Positions 1-7,833 are shown, numbered from the stretch's first letter. The stretch is 10,391 nt of DNA from Anaerovoracaceae bacterium (GCA_029983755.1 JASBYX010000042.1:1-10391), one strand, 5' to 3'. Notes: generated by a model from the letters alone, not told the origin. A program made the numbers and translations.

Positions 1-397
1 ATGAATTGACAGATCCTTTAGTTGTATCGGACAAAAAAATGATGCCTCATATCGAGACGGTGGTACTTTTGTCCCACAAATCACCAGATAGTGTTATTAA
101 CGTGAAGGTGGAGTTGGGAGAAGAAAAAGGTCAAATGCCACTGGAGAAAATGAATAAGCGTGCTGAAAATTACAAGCCGAAGGAAAAAACACATATAAGA
201 TGATTCAAGAGTATATAGAAACGAAATATGGTTTCAAAGTACATACAGCATACATTGCAGAAGTAAAGAGAGAATTAGGGCTGCCTATGTATGACGCACC
301 AAATGCGGTAGAGGAATTGAAACAGCCTAGGAAGCATCCGACGACGGAGAAAGTGGAAGCGATAAAAGATGCATTGAGGTATTACGAGGAGATATAA
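1..397 (+). pseudogene. 3' end of an RlmD-like methyltransferase gene with C-terminal extension, frameshifted
   Basis: The reading frame open at the left edge (frame of base 3) encodes the segment PHIETVVLLSHK. The HxETVVLL element is typical of the extreme C-terminus of RlmD/RumA-type 23S rRNA m5U methyltransferases, and in Clostridia accessory copies often carry a further tail of about 100 residues. That tail continues here, but in another frame: the first frame stops at 201-203, while the frame ending at the TAA at 395-397 carries the rest (TYKMIQEYIE, KYGFKVHTAYIAEVKRELG, then PRKHPTTEKVEAIKDALRYY). One extra A in the A run at 184-189 would join the two parts into a continuous tail. The catalytic SAM-binding part lies outside the window, so the family name rests on a short motif and on memory of similar tails. 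Intact expression is unlikely unless slippage or a sequencing error explains the shift. The gene ends two bases before the next start codon, suggesting one transcript. Confidence 0.5.
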
Positions 398-399
398 AA

Positions 400-2025
400 A
401 TGTTGGATGAAAGAATATATACATATGTGTTGCCAGACGAAAAAAACGAACCAGTCGAGCAGCAGGGTAAATGGCATTCTATGGTTATAATAGGGGCAAA
501 TGGTTCTGGGAAAAGCAAATTAGGTGCATGGATAGAAAAACAAGCACCCAACAATACGCATAGAATAAGTGCCCAAAGAGCACTGACATTCGGGAATTAT
601 ATACAGCAAAAAAGTTATGAGCAAGCTACAAATTTGCTTCTTTATGGTCGAGAGCAACCTTCTAATGGACATGACGAACGCTGGCAATGGGATGGAGAAA
701 AATATAATTATACATCGTCTTTGCTTAATGATTATGAAAATGTACTTTCTGCTTTAATTGCATTGCAAACGAATCAACAGGAAAAATTTGTAATAGATTG
801 TAAGCAAAGAGAAGCACAACATAAGGCACATAATTTTGTTCCAGAAATGGTTTTAGATACATTGCAACGTATTTGGAATTCTGTATTTCCACATAGAAAT
901 ATAGTGATTTCAGATGGGAAAGTTATGGCAAGTTCAGAAAAAAACGGAGAATCTTTTGAATATAAAGGGAGAGATATGAGCGATGGCGAAAGAGTTGGCT
1001 TGTATCTGATTGCACAATGTTTATGTATTCCTGAGAATAAAACAATTATAATCGATGAACCAGAAATTCATTTACACCGTTCAATAATGGATAGACTTTG
1101 GACAGCTATTGAAGCTGAAAGAGAAGATTGTTTTTTTATTTATATCACACATGACACTCAATTTGCAGCTTGTCATAAAGACTCAAAAAAACTGTGGGTT
1201 AAAGAATTTGATGGTACAAAATGGAGCTTGGAGGAAATACAAGATAGTAATCTTCCAGAACAACTTTTGTTAGATATTTTGGGAAATAGAAAGCCAGTCC
1301 TGTTTGTTGAGGGTACACATGATAGTTATGATACAAAATTATACTCTGAAATATATAAGGATTATTATGTAGTTCCTTGCGGAAGTTGCAGTTCTGTTAT
1401 ATCACAAACAAAATCTATGAACAGCAATGAACAATTACATAATTTTAAATGTTATGGAATTATTGACAGAGATTATCGTAGTAATTATGAGATTGAAGCC
1501 TATAAAGAAGATAACATTTTTACGCTAGAAGTGGCAGAGGTAGAAAATTTATTTTTGACAGAAGAGATACTTCAAGTTGTTAATGATATTATGGGATTTT
1601 CTGATAGCTCAAAAATAGAAAAGGTGAAAAAATATATTATTGAAAAGCGTTTTGCTGAAGAAATTGATAAGCAAATATGTGAAGCAATTGTAGCTGAAAT
1701 AGAATTCAAACTTACTACAGCAGCTATATCAAAAAAGAGTGAAGAGAAAGCAAAAGAAACTTTAGAGAAGGCTTTTAGAGAAATATCGTATGATAATATA
1801 AAAACAGAACAAGAACAAAAATTCAAACAAATCCTTGAATCTAAGATATATAGTGAGGTTTTAAAAGTTTTTAATTGCAAATCACTTTCGACATCAACAG
1901 GATGTTTTTTTGAGTTGGATAATAAAGCATATAGAGATTTCATTATAAGGCAAATAAAAGGGAAAAGGGCAAGTGATATTGTTGATGCAATTACTCCATA
2001 TTTGCCGTATGACATACCAAGATAG
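400..2025 (+). CDS. AAA ATPase fused to TOPRIM-like DUF4435 domain; candidate fused AriA-AriB (PARIS-type) anti-phage protein
   Basis: The protein has 541 residues. The N-terminal half is an ABC-type ATPase: Walker A GANGSGKS at 32-39, signature-like MSDGER at 193-198, Walker B IIIDEPE with D219 and E220, and a switch histidine H251 in YITHD. From about residue 298 a second domain begins (VLFVEG with E304, then GIIDRD with D356 and D358, then EVENLFL around 380-386). This is the pattern of DUF4435, a TOPRIM-like nuclease domain. The last 150 residues are rich in Lys and Glu and look helical. In PARIS systems AriA is such an ATPase and AriB such a DUF4435 nuclease released on sensing phage anti-restriction proteins, and fused forms are known. 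I infer that role here by architecture only. Start: ATG preceded by GAGGAG at 386-391, 8 nt away. Base composition is far more AT-rich than in the groEL region, which suggests transfer. Alternatives are another ATPase-DUF4435 defence family or a distant OLD-type nuclease. Confidence 0.72.
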   Translation: MLDERIYTYVLPDEKNEPVEQQGKWHSMVIIGANGSGKSKLGAWIEKQAPNNTHRISAQRALTFGNYIQQKSYEQATNLLLYGREQPSNGHDERWQWDGEKYNYTSSLLNDYENVLSALIALQTNQQEKFVIDCKQREAQHKAHNFVPEMVLDTLQRIWNSVFPHRNIVISDGKVMASSEKNGESFEYKGRDMSDGERVGLYLIAQCLCIPENKTIIIDEPEIHLHRSIMDRLWTAIEAEREDCFFIYITHDTQFAACHKDSKKLWVKEFDGTKWSLEEIQDSNLPEQLLLDILGNRKPVLFVEGTHDSYDTKLYSEIYKDYYVVPCGSCSSVISQTKSMNSNEQLHNFKCYGIIDRDYRSNYEIEAYKEDNIFTLEVAEVENLFLTEEILQVVNDIMGFSDSSKIEKVKKYIIEKRFAEEIDKQICEAIVAEIEFKLTTAAISKKSEEKAKETLEKAFREISYDNIKTEQEQKFKQILESKIYSEVLKVFNCKSLSTSTGCFFELDNKAYRDFIIRQIKGKRASDIVDAITPYLPYDIPR

Positions 2026-2168
2026 TTGTAAATGCTAGAATCTTAGAACGATTGTATGTCTGTATGCAGCACAGGCAGCTATCGCAAGCAGGGATGAGAA
2101 GTAATTTTTACTTCCGATTTACCATAAATTACGAACAGGCAAAAGCTTTTCGTAACGATAACAATTAG
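2025..2168 (+). pseudogene. short coding-looking remnant, unrecognised
   Basis: The frame of base 2025 stays open across the ATPase stop and ends at TAG 2166-2168. It reads like protein rather than noise (ILERLYVCMQHRQ, then MRSNFYFRFTINYEQAKAF). There is an ATG at 2064 but no convincing ribosome site in front of it. I do not recognise a family. It is most simply the 3' end of a gene whose front part was lost when the accessory block was rearranged. It may equally be a chance open frame. Confidence 0.25.
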
Positions 2169-2260
2169 TATCTTCACCAATCACAGTGGGAAGATATGAC
2201 AGTTGAAGTAATATTCTAAAAAATATCCGTCTAAGGATAGTTTACATGCTTAGTGTACTT

Positions 2261-2304
2261 GGGACAATTTCATTTTCGATACACCGGGACAATATCATTT
2301 TTGA
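2261..2304. repeat. 19-bp direct repeat resembling an IS21-family terminus remnant
   Basis: Two copies of GGGACAATNTCATTTTNGA lie at 2261-2279 and 2286-2304, with 17 of 19 bases identical and starts 25 bp apart. Multiple GGGACAAT-type repeats are a feature of IS21-family ends in Clostridia. No istA or istB gene is visible in the window, so this would be a solo end left after deletion. Which side was internal to the element cannot be told. The assignment is from memory of such ends and could be wrong. Confidence 0.45.
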
Positions 2305-2338
2305 ATCAAAAACGAAAGCAGATTTTTAGTAATTCCCC

Positions 2339-2366
2339 TTGACAATGGGCATAGGAGTGGTAAAAT
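2339..2366 (+). promoter_or_regulatory. sigma-A promoter of groESL
   Basis: A perfect -35 TTGACA (2339-2344) and a -10 TAAAAT (2361-2366, five of six to consensus) are separated by 16 nt. Transcription would begin about 2373, inside the CIRCE operator, so a repressor bound there would block initiation. Confidence 0.85.
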
Positions 2367-2370
2367 ATAG

Positions 2371-2397
2371 TTAGCACTCCATCAAGCTGAGTGCTAA
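2371..2397. promoter_or_regulatory. CIRCE operator (HrcA binding site)
   Basis: The arms TTAGCACTC (2371-2379) and GAGTGCTAA (2389-2397) are separated by exactly 9 nt, a perfect match to the CIRCE consensus. HrcA binds CIRCE and represses groESL and dnaK operons until heat shock draws off GroEL, which HrcA needs for activity. The site overlaps the expected transcription start of groES. No hrcA gene is in the window. Confidence 0.97.
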
Positions 2398-2464
2398 TAG
2401 ATTGAGATTTAAAATTAAACAAATAGTTGGAATCGAATTGCAATTAGAAACGGGAGGAACAGAT

Positions 2465-2743
2465 ATGAAGTTTGGAATTAGACCACTGGGAAGTAGAGTT
2501 GTAATCAAAAAGCTGGAAGCTGAAGAGAAGACTGCAGGAGGAATCATTTTGACAAGTTCTGCGAAAGAGGCTCCTCAGATGGCTGAAGTTGTAGCTTGTG
2601 GTCCTGGAACTGATGATGAGAAGATGGAAGTTTCTGTTGGAGATAAGGTTGTGTTCTCAAAGTATGCAGGAAGCGAAATTAAGTTCGAGGGTGAAGAGTA
2701 CACCATTATGAACCAGAAGGATATATTAGCTGTTGTAGAGTAA
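2465..2743 (+). CDS. groES: co-chaperonin GroES (Hsp10)
   Basis: This is a 92-residue protein of normal GroES length that forms the heptameric lid of the GroEL folding chamber in the cytoplasm. It opens with IRPLGSRVVIKK. The mobile loop that docks on GroEL is visible at about residues 19-38 (EEKTAGGIILTSSAKEAP), followed by the roof and beta-barrel part with VGDKVVFSKYAG and the usual end DILAVVE. The start chosen is the ATG with GGGAGGA at 2452-2458 six nt ahead. A TTG at 2402 in the same frame lies just after CIRCE, has no ribosome site, and would add 21 residues foreign to the family. groEL follows after a 24-nt gap, so the two are co-transcribed under the CIRCE-controlled promoter. Confidence 0.97.
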   Translation: MKFGIRPLGSRVVIKKLEAEEKTAGGIILTSSAKEAPQMAEVVACGPGTDDEKMEVSVGDKVVFSKYAGSEIKFEGEEYTIMNQKDILAVVE

Positions 2744-2767
2744 GAATTGAAAATTTAGGAGGATAAT

Positions 2768-4411
2768 ATGGCAAGAGATATTTTGTATAGTGAAGATGCA
2801 AGACAGAAGCTGCAGGCTGGTGTGGATAAGCTGGCTAATACCGTTAAAATTACACTTGGACCTAAGGGTAGGAATGTTTTAATCGATAAGTCATTCGGCA
2901 GTCCTCTAATCACAAATGATGGTGTTACAATCGCCAAAGAGATTGACCTTGAAGATGTGGTTGAAAACATGGGGGCACAGCTTGTTAGAGAAGTTGCTAC
3001 CAAAACAAACGATGTTGCCGGAGATGGTACCACAACTGCAACTCTATTGACACAGATCATTGTAAGAGAAGGATTTAAGAACCTTGCAGCCGGTGCAAAC
3101 CCTATGGAACTCAAAAGAGGTATCAATGGGGCAGTGAACGTAGCTGTTGACGAGATTGCAAAGATTGCAAAGGAAGTTGATTCAAGAGATAAGATCGCTC
3201 AGGTTGCATCTGTATCCGCTGATGATGATACTGTTGGAGAACTAATTGCTGAAGCCATGGAAAAGGTTGGTACTGATGGTGTTATAACCGTTGAGGAGTC
3301 AAAGTCAACGGGTACAACCCTTGAAGTTGTAGAAGGTATGCAGTTTGATAGGGGATATCTGTCTGCATACATGGTAAATGATACAGAGAAAATGGAAGCT
3401 GTTGTAGAGAACCCATTTATCCTGTTAACTGATAAGAAGATAAGCAATATTCAGGATTTGCTACCACTCCTTGAACAGGTTGTAAAAGCAGGTAGAAAGC
3501 TTGTAATCGTTGCTGAAGATATTGAAGGTGAGGCACTTGCAACCCTAGTTGTTAATAAGCTAAGAGGAACAATCGACGTTGTGGCTGTTAAATCTCCAGG
3601 TTTCGGAGAGAGAAGAAAGGCAATGATGGAAGACATTGCGATACTTACAGGTGGTACAGTAATAAGCGAAGAACTTGGATACGACCTTAAGGAAGCAACG
3701 ATTGATCTTCTAGGTCAGGCTGCAACTGTTAAGGTTAACAAGGACAGAACTGTAATCGTTGGCGGTCACGGCGAAGCTGAGGATATCCAAGGCAGAATAG
3801 CAGGACTTAAGAAGCAGATTGAAGAAACTGATTCAGAATTTGATAAGGAGAAATATCAGGAGAGGCTGGCTAAGCTATCAGGTGGTGTTGCAGTTATCCA
3901 GGTTGGAGCTGCTACAGAAACAGAACTTAAGGAAAAGAAACTCAGAATAGAGGATGCTCTCAATGCAACTAAGGCTGCCGTTGAAGAAGGAATTGTTTCC
4001 GGCGGTGGAGTTGCCCTTATATCTGTACTTCCGGCAGTTTCAGAGTTTGCTGAAGGACAGGAAGGGGATAGGAAGACAGGAGCTAAGATTATTCTAAGAG
4101 CTCTTGAGGAACCTGTTCGCCAGATAGCTGAGAATGCAGGATTTGAAGGGTCTGTAATCGTTTCAGAAGTTAAGTCAAGGGAATCCGGTATTGGATTTAA
4201 CGCAGCTACAGAAGAATATGTTGACATGATCAAGGAGGGTATCGTTGATCCTGCAAAGGTTACAAGATCAGCAGTTCAGAATGCAGCTAGTGTATCATCC
4301 ATGCTCCTGACAACAGAGGCTACAGTAGCTGAAATAAAGTCTAACGAACCTGCGCTTCCAAACATGGGAGGCATGGGCGGCATGGGAGGTGGAATGGGCG
4401 GCATGATGTAA
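2768..4411 (+). CDS. groEL: chaperonin GroEL (Hsp60)
   Basis: This is a 547-residue, full-length group I chaperonin that forms the double-ring ATP-driven folding chamber with GroES. Visible landmarks are the ATP-site segments TLGPKGRNV at 29-37, TNDGVTIAKEI at 49-59 and GDGTTTATLL from 85 (D86 corresponds to E. coli D87 or its neighbour). The cpn60 signature AAVEEGIVSGGG lies at 403-414, with the hydrolysis aspartate D396 a few residues before it. The protein ends in the flexible Gly-Met tail (GGMGGMGGGMGGMM) that lies inside the ring cavity. Translation starts at an ATG with AGGAGG at 2757-2762, five nt ahead. No promoter is seen between groES and groEL, so its regulation is that of groES through CIRCE/HrcA. 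No oddity is seen. Confidence 0.98.
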   Translation: MARDILYSEDARQKLQAGVDKLANTVKITLGPKGRNVLIDKSFGSPLITNDGVTIAKEIDLEDVVENMGAQLVREVATKTNDVAGDGTTTATLLTQIIVREGFKNLAAGANPMELKRGINGAVNVAVDEIAKIAKEVDSRDKIAQVASVSADDDTVGELIAEAMEKVGTDGVITVEESKSTGTTLEVVEGMQFDRGYLSAYMVNDTEKMEAVVENPFILLTDKKISNIQDLLPLLEQVVKAGRKLVIVAEDIEGEALATLVVNKLRGTIDVVAVKSPGFGERRKAMMEDIAILTGGTVISEELGYDLKEATIDLLGQAATVKVNKDRTVIVGGHGEAEDIQGRIAGLKKQIEETDSEFDKEKYQERLAKLSGGVAVIQVGAATETELKEKKLRIEDALNATKAAVEEGIVSGGGVALISVLPAVSEFAEGQEGDRKTGAKIILRALEEPVRQIAENAGFEGSVIVSEVKSRESGIGFNAATEEYVDMIKEGIVDPAKVTRSAVQNAASVSSMLLTTEATVAEIKSNEPALPNMGGMGGMGGGMGGMM

Positions 4412-4453
4412 TTCTGCCCACCCATTGCGAACCGAGCTGTACACCTTGATGCC

Positions 4454-4482
4454 TTGAAAAATTTCTCCATTTCTATTATAAT
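4454..4482 (+). promoter_or_regulatory. sigma-A promoter of murA-fbp
   Basis: A -35 TTGAAA (4454-4459) and a perfect -10 TATAAT (4477-4482) stand 17 nt apart, the ideal spacing. Transcription should start near 4489, leaving a short leader of about 20 nt that holds the murA ribosome site GGAGGA (4501-4506). It allows murA-fbp to be expressed independently of heat-controlled groESL. Confidence 0.8.
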
Positions 4483-4494
4483 GGTAATAGAAAT
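4469..4494. repeat. inverted repeat overlapping the murA -10 box
   Basis: Arms ATTTCTATTA (4469-4478) and TAATAGAAAT (4485-4494) are perfectly complementary over 10 bp with a 6-nt loop, and TTTCTT follows. It could be a weak AT-rich terminator for groESL transcripts or an operator for a repressor, since it covers the -10 box and the probable start site of the murA promoter. The sequence does not decide between these. Confidence 0.5.
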
Positions 4495-4510
4495 TTTCTT
4501 GGAGGAATGA

Positions 4511-5782
4511 ATGGCAAAATTTTTAGTACAGAAGAGTGGACCATTATCCGGAGAGGTACAGATCAGTGGAGCTAAGAACGCTGTTTTGCCTTTGATGGCA
4601 GCCTCTTTGCTAGCAGAAGAACCATGTGAAATCAAGGATGTTCCTGATCTTCGTGACGTTAAAGTCATGAAGGAAATTTTGGAATCCGTTGGTTCAGAGG
4701 TTAAAGATATCGATGATGGTCATTTAAATATATATACCAAAGAGATAACCAAAGCAGAAGGATGCTTTGAATTAGTGAACAAAATGAGGGCCTCGTTTTT
4801 GATAATGGGGCCCCTTTTGGCGCGTACCGGAAGAGGGAAGGTTTACTTGCCGGGAGGATGTACCATAGGAGCAAGACCGATAGATTTGCATTTAAAGGGT
4901 TTTGAAGCTCTCGGTGCCAAGGTCATCAACGAAGACAGTTATGTTGAGTGTATCGCCCCTGAGGGAGGTCTTGTAGGCAACAGTATATATCTGGACTTTC
5001 CAAGCGTAGGTGCAACAGAGAATATAATGACGGCAGCAGTTCTTGCTTCAGGGACTACTTCTATTTTTAATGCTGCGGAAGAGCCTGAGATTGTAGATCT
5101 TGCGAATTTTTTGAACAAGATGGGAGCAAGGATTAAGGGTGCCGGTACAGATCACATTAAAATCGAAGGTGTTGAGCATCTGAAATCTGCAAGGCATACT
5201 GTTATACCTGATAGAATAGAAACGGGAACCTTCATGCTTGCAGCTGCAATCACAAGGGGAAATATCCTTATCAAAAATGTTGTACCCGATCACGTGATGC
5301 CAATTGCCGCAAAACTGAGAGAATCCGGAGTTGACGTTTTTCTTGAGGAAGAGGGAATGAGAGTCAGGGCTGATGATAAAAATAGGAAATTTGTAGCAAC
5401 TGACATCAAGACGTTACCATATCCGGGATTTCCAACTGACATTCAAAGCCCTTTTATGAGCTATCTTACCACTGTGGATGGGGGCAGTACTGTCATAGAA
5501 ACTGTCTTTGAAAATAGATTCATGCATGTTGCAGAATTGAACAGAATGGGTGCAAATATCAAGACAGATGGTAACAGAGCATTCATACCTGGAAGCAAGG
5601 TGCTTGAAGGGGCTCAGGTAATCGCAACGGACTTGAGGGCAGGTGCTGCACTAGTTCTAGCAGGTCTTGTGGCAGAGGGTACCACAGAGATTTCCGAGAT
5701 ATACCACATTGAAAGAGGATATGAGAAATTTGTAGAAAAGTTTAGAAGGTTAGGAGCAAATATCTTTAAAATGGAGGAGTAA
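4511..5782 (+). CDS. murA: UDP-N-acetylglucosamine 1-carboxyvinyltransferase MurA
   Basis: MurA transfers enolpyruvate from PEP to UDP-GlcNAc, the first committed step of peptidoglycan synthesis in the cytoplasm, and is the target of fosfomycin. The 423-residue length is normal. Visible active-site elements are K22 and N23 in SGAKNAVLPLMAA, the loop PGGCTIGARPIDLHL with the fosfomycin-reactive cysteine at 117 (Cys115 in E. coli), and D310 in FPTDIQSPFMSYL, equivalent to the general-base aspartate. Because the cysteine is present rather than Asp, intrinsic fosfomycin resistance through this residue is not expected. Start: ATG at 4511 behind GGAGGA (4501-4506). An ATG at 4507 is out of frame and too close to the ribosome site. 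Firmicutes often have two MurA paralogues, and which one this is cannot be decided. fbp follows without any gap. Confidence 0.97.
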   Translation: MAKFLVQKSGPLSGEVQISGAKNAVLPLMAASLLAEEPCEIKDVPDLRDVKVMKEILESVGSEVKDIDDGHLNIYTKEITKAEGCFELVNKMRASFLIMGPLLARTGRGKVYLPGGCTIGARPIDLHLKGFEALGAKVINEDSYVECIAPEGGLVGNSIYLDFPSVGATENIMTAAVLASGTTSIFNAAEEPEIVDLANFLNKMGARIKGAGTDHIKIEGVEHLKSARHTVIPDRIETGTFMLAAAITRGNILIKNVVPDHVMPIAAKLRESGVDVFLEEEGMRVRADDKNRKFVATDIKTLPYPGFPTDIQSPFMSYLTTVDGGSTVIETVFENRFMHVAELNRMGANIKTDGNRAFIPGSKVLEGAQVIATDLRAGAALVLAGLVAEGTTEISEIYHIERGYEKFVEKFRRLGANIFKMEE

Positions 5783-7780
5783 ATGGCTGACATCAAGTAT
5801 TTGAACAGGCTTTCGAGGGATTATCCAAACGCAATGGCGGCAGCTGCTGAAATAGTAAATATCAATGCAATACTGGCACTGCCTAAGGGAACGGAGTATT
5901 TTTTAAGTGATCTTCATGGAGAGCATGAAGCCTTCATTCATATGTTGAAGAGTGCATCGGGTACTATCAAGAGCAAAATCGACGAGCACTACGGTGGAAT
6001 TCTCAGCGATGAGGACAGGGATGATTTAGCTGCTCTAATATATGATCCTGTAAATGAAATCAAGCGAAGGAAAAAATCCGAAGCAGACTTTGACAAGTGG
6101 GCACTCACTGTTATATATAGACTTGTGACCATATGTCGGTCTGTGAGCACCAAATACACTAGATCCAAGGTTAGGCGTAAGCTGCCTAAGTATGCAGCTT
6201 ATGCAATGGATGAGCTTCTACATGCAGATGACGAAGAAAATAGAACATATTACTATAAATCAATTATTGATACCATAGTAGACACAGGAATGGCTGAAAA
6301 TTTCATAATTTCAATGGCGAATGCTACCAGCGATCTTGCGGTTGACTATCTCCATATAATAGGTGACATTTTCGACAGAGGAGCGCATCCTGACTACATT
6401 ATGGACTTCCTGATGAAGAGAAACGAAGTGGATTTCCAGTGGGGTAACCACGATATAGTTTGGATGGGTGCTGCAACAGGACATTGGGCAAGCATTGCCA
6501 ATGTTTTGAGGATGAACATCAGCTATAATAATTTCGACATGCTTGAGATTGGCTACGGCATAAATCTCAGACCACTTGCAATGTTTGCAAATAAGTGGTA
6601 TGGGGACGATCCTTGCGAGAAATTTATGCCACACATTCTCGACAGAAATAATTTCGATCCGGTCGAGGAGAAACTTGCAGCAAAAATGCATAAAGCCATT
6701 GCAATTATGCAGTTTAAGTTGGAAGGTCAGCGAATCAAAGCCCATCCGGAATATGATCTTGATCATCGCCTTCTATTGCACAAAATAGATATGAAGAACG
6801 GCACTGTGGAAATTGAAGGGGAGGTCCACAAGCTGAGAGAGTGGAATTTCCCTACCATTGACATGAACGATCCGTATGCTCTTTCTGAGGAAGAGGAGCA
6901 GGTTATGGAGGCATTGTCTGCATCATTTTTAAAGTCCGAAAAGCTCCAAAGGCATATCAAATTCCTATACAGTAGAGGAGCACTATACACAATTTACAAC
7001 GGCAATCTCCTTTATCACGGATGTATTCCTATGGAAGACGATGGTAAAGAGGGAAAATTCATAGATGTAGAAATTGGTGGAAAGACATTGAAGGGTAAGG
7101 CCTTGATGGATTATCTGGATACATTGGTCCGCAAAGCCTACTTTTCTCCTGAAGTGTATGCAGGAACAAATGAATATCCGGGAGATATAATGTGGTATCT
7201 GTGGCTTGGATTCAATTCACCACTCTTTGGAAAAGAGAAAATGACAACATTTGAAAGACTTTTAATAGATAACAAAGATACTCACAAAGAGCCGGTTAGA
7301 CCTTATTATCAGCTCATTAAGAGGAGAGAACCCTGCGAAAAGATAATCAGAGAATTCGGATTAGACCCTAAACGCTCAAAGATACTAAACGGTCATGTCC
7401 CTGTGAAAATTAAAGACGGAGAATCCCCTATAAAGGGTGGAGGACTTCTCTACGTAATAGATGGAGGCATTTCTAAGGCATATCAGAAGAAAACGGGAAT
7501 TGCCGGATATACGTTTATATTCAACTCAAGATTTATGGCCTTGGCAGAACACAGGCCGTACAGCCCTTTAAAACCTGATGGTACCCAGGAGTTTGTTTCA
7601 CCGGTTATGCAGACGGTGGAAACCCTTCCTGAGAGAATGATGGTTTTGGATACGGACATAGGGAAGGAGCTCGTGGAATTGGTTGCAGACCTGCGTGCAC
7701 TTATGGACTGCTATGACAATGGTATCATCAAGGAACGTTTCGATGTGGGAACATTCGATGTTGGAGAGGTAAAGTATTAG
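5783..7780 (+). CDS. fbp: class III fructose-1,6-bisphosphatase
   Basis: The protein hydrolyses fructose-1,6-bisphosphate to fructose-6-phosphate in gluconeogenesis. The 665-residue length and sequence fit the Firmicutes-type class III enzyme (Bacillus subtilis Fbp), unrelated to the class I and II enzymes. It carries the metallophosphoesterase motifs in order: YFLSDLHGEHEAF with D43 and H45, GDIFDRG at 194-200 with D195 and D198, WGNHD with N222, H223 and D224, and NGHVPVK with H538, all expected metal ligands or active-site residues. The family is Mn-dependent. The start ATG abuts the murA stop (TAA-ATG). Its ribosome site GGAGGAG (5773-5779) lies within murA, so translation is probably coupled. 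It is the last gene of the unit and is followed by a strong hairpin terminator. Confidence 0.96.
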   Translation: MADIKYLNRLSRDYPNAMAAAAEIVNINAILALPKGTEYFLSDLHGEHEAFIHMLKSASGTIKSKIDEHYGGILSDEDRDDLAALIYDPVNEIKRRKKSEADFDKWALTVIYRLVTICRSVSTKYTRSKVRRKLPKYAAYAMDELLHADDEENRTYYYKSIIDTIVDTGMAENFIISMANATSDLAVDYLHIIGDIFDRGAHPDYIMDFLMKRNEVDFQWGNHDIVWMGAATGHWASIANVLRMNISYNNFDMLEIGYGINLRPLAMFANKWYGDDPCEKFMPHILDRNNFDPVEEKLAAKMHKAIAIMQFKLEGQRIKAHPEYDLDHRLLLHKIDMKNGTVEIEGEVHKLREWNFPTIDMNDPYALSEEEEQVMEALSASFLKSEKLQRHIKFLYSRGALYTIYNGNLLYHGCIPMEDDGKEGKFIDVEIGGKTLKGKALMDYLDTLVRKAYFSPEVYAGTNEYPGDIMWYLWLGFNSPLFGKEKMTTFERLLIDNKDTHKEPVRPYYQLIKRREPCEKIIREFGLDPKRSKILNGHVPVKIKDGESPIKGGGLLYVIDGGISKAYQKKTGIAGYTFIFNSRFMALAEHRPYSPLKPDGTQEFVSPVMQTVETLPERMMVLDTDIGKELVELVADLRALMDCYDNGIIKERFDVGTFDVGEVKY

Positions 7781-7833
7781 CCTTACGATGTGATGAACAA
7801 GTTCTTCTAAAATACTAAAATAAAGGATATTAA

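Noticed and set aside
2098..2114. Hairpin GAAGTAA-TTT-TTACTTC as terminator of the ATPase gene
   Set aside because: It is a 7-bp AT-rich stem with a 3-nt loop and no following T run, so it is too weak to call.
2402..2464. Upstream TTG start for groES adding 21 residues
   Set aside because: It lies directly after CIRCE without a ribosome site, and the added residues do not fit GroES. The ATG at 2465 has GGGAGGA and gives the normal length.
6311..6766. 151-codon antisense ORF within fbp
   Set aside because: It overlaps conserved metal-binding motifs of fbp on the opposite strand, and its translation looks like an arbitrary shadow frame.
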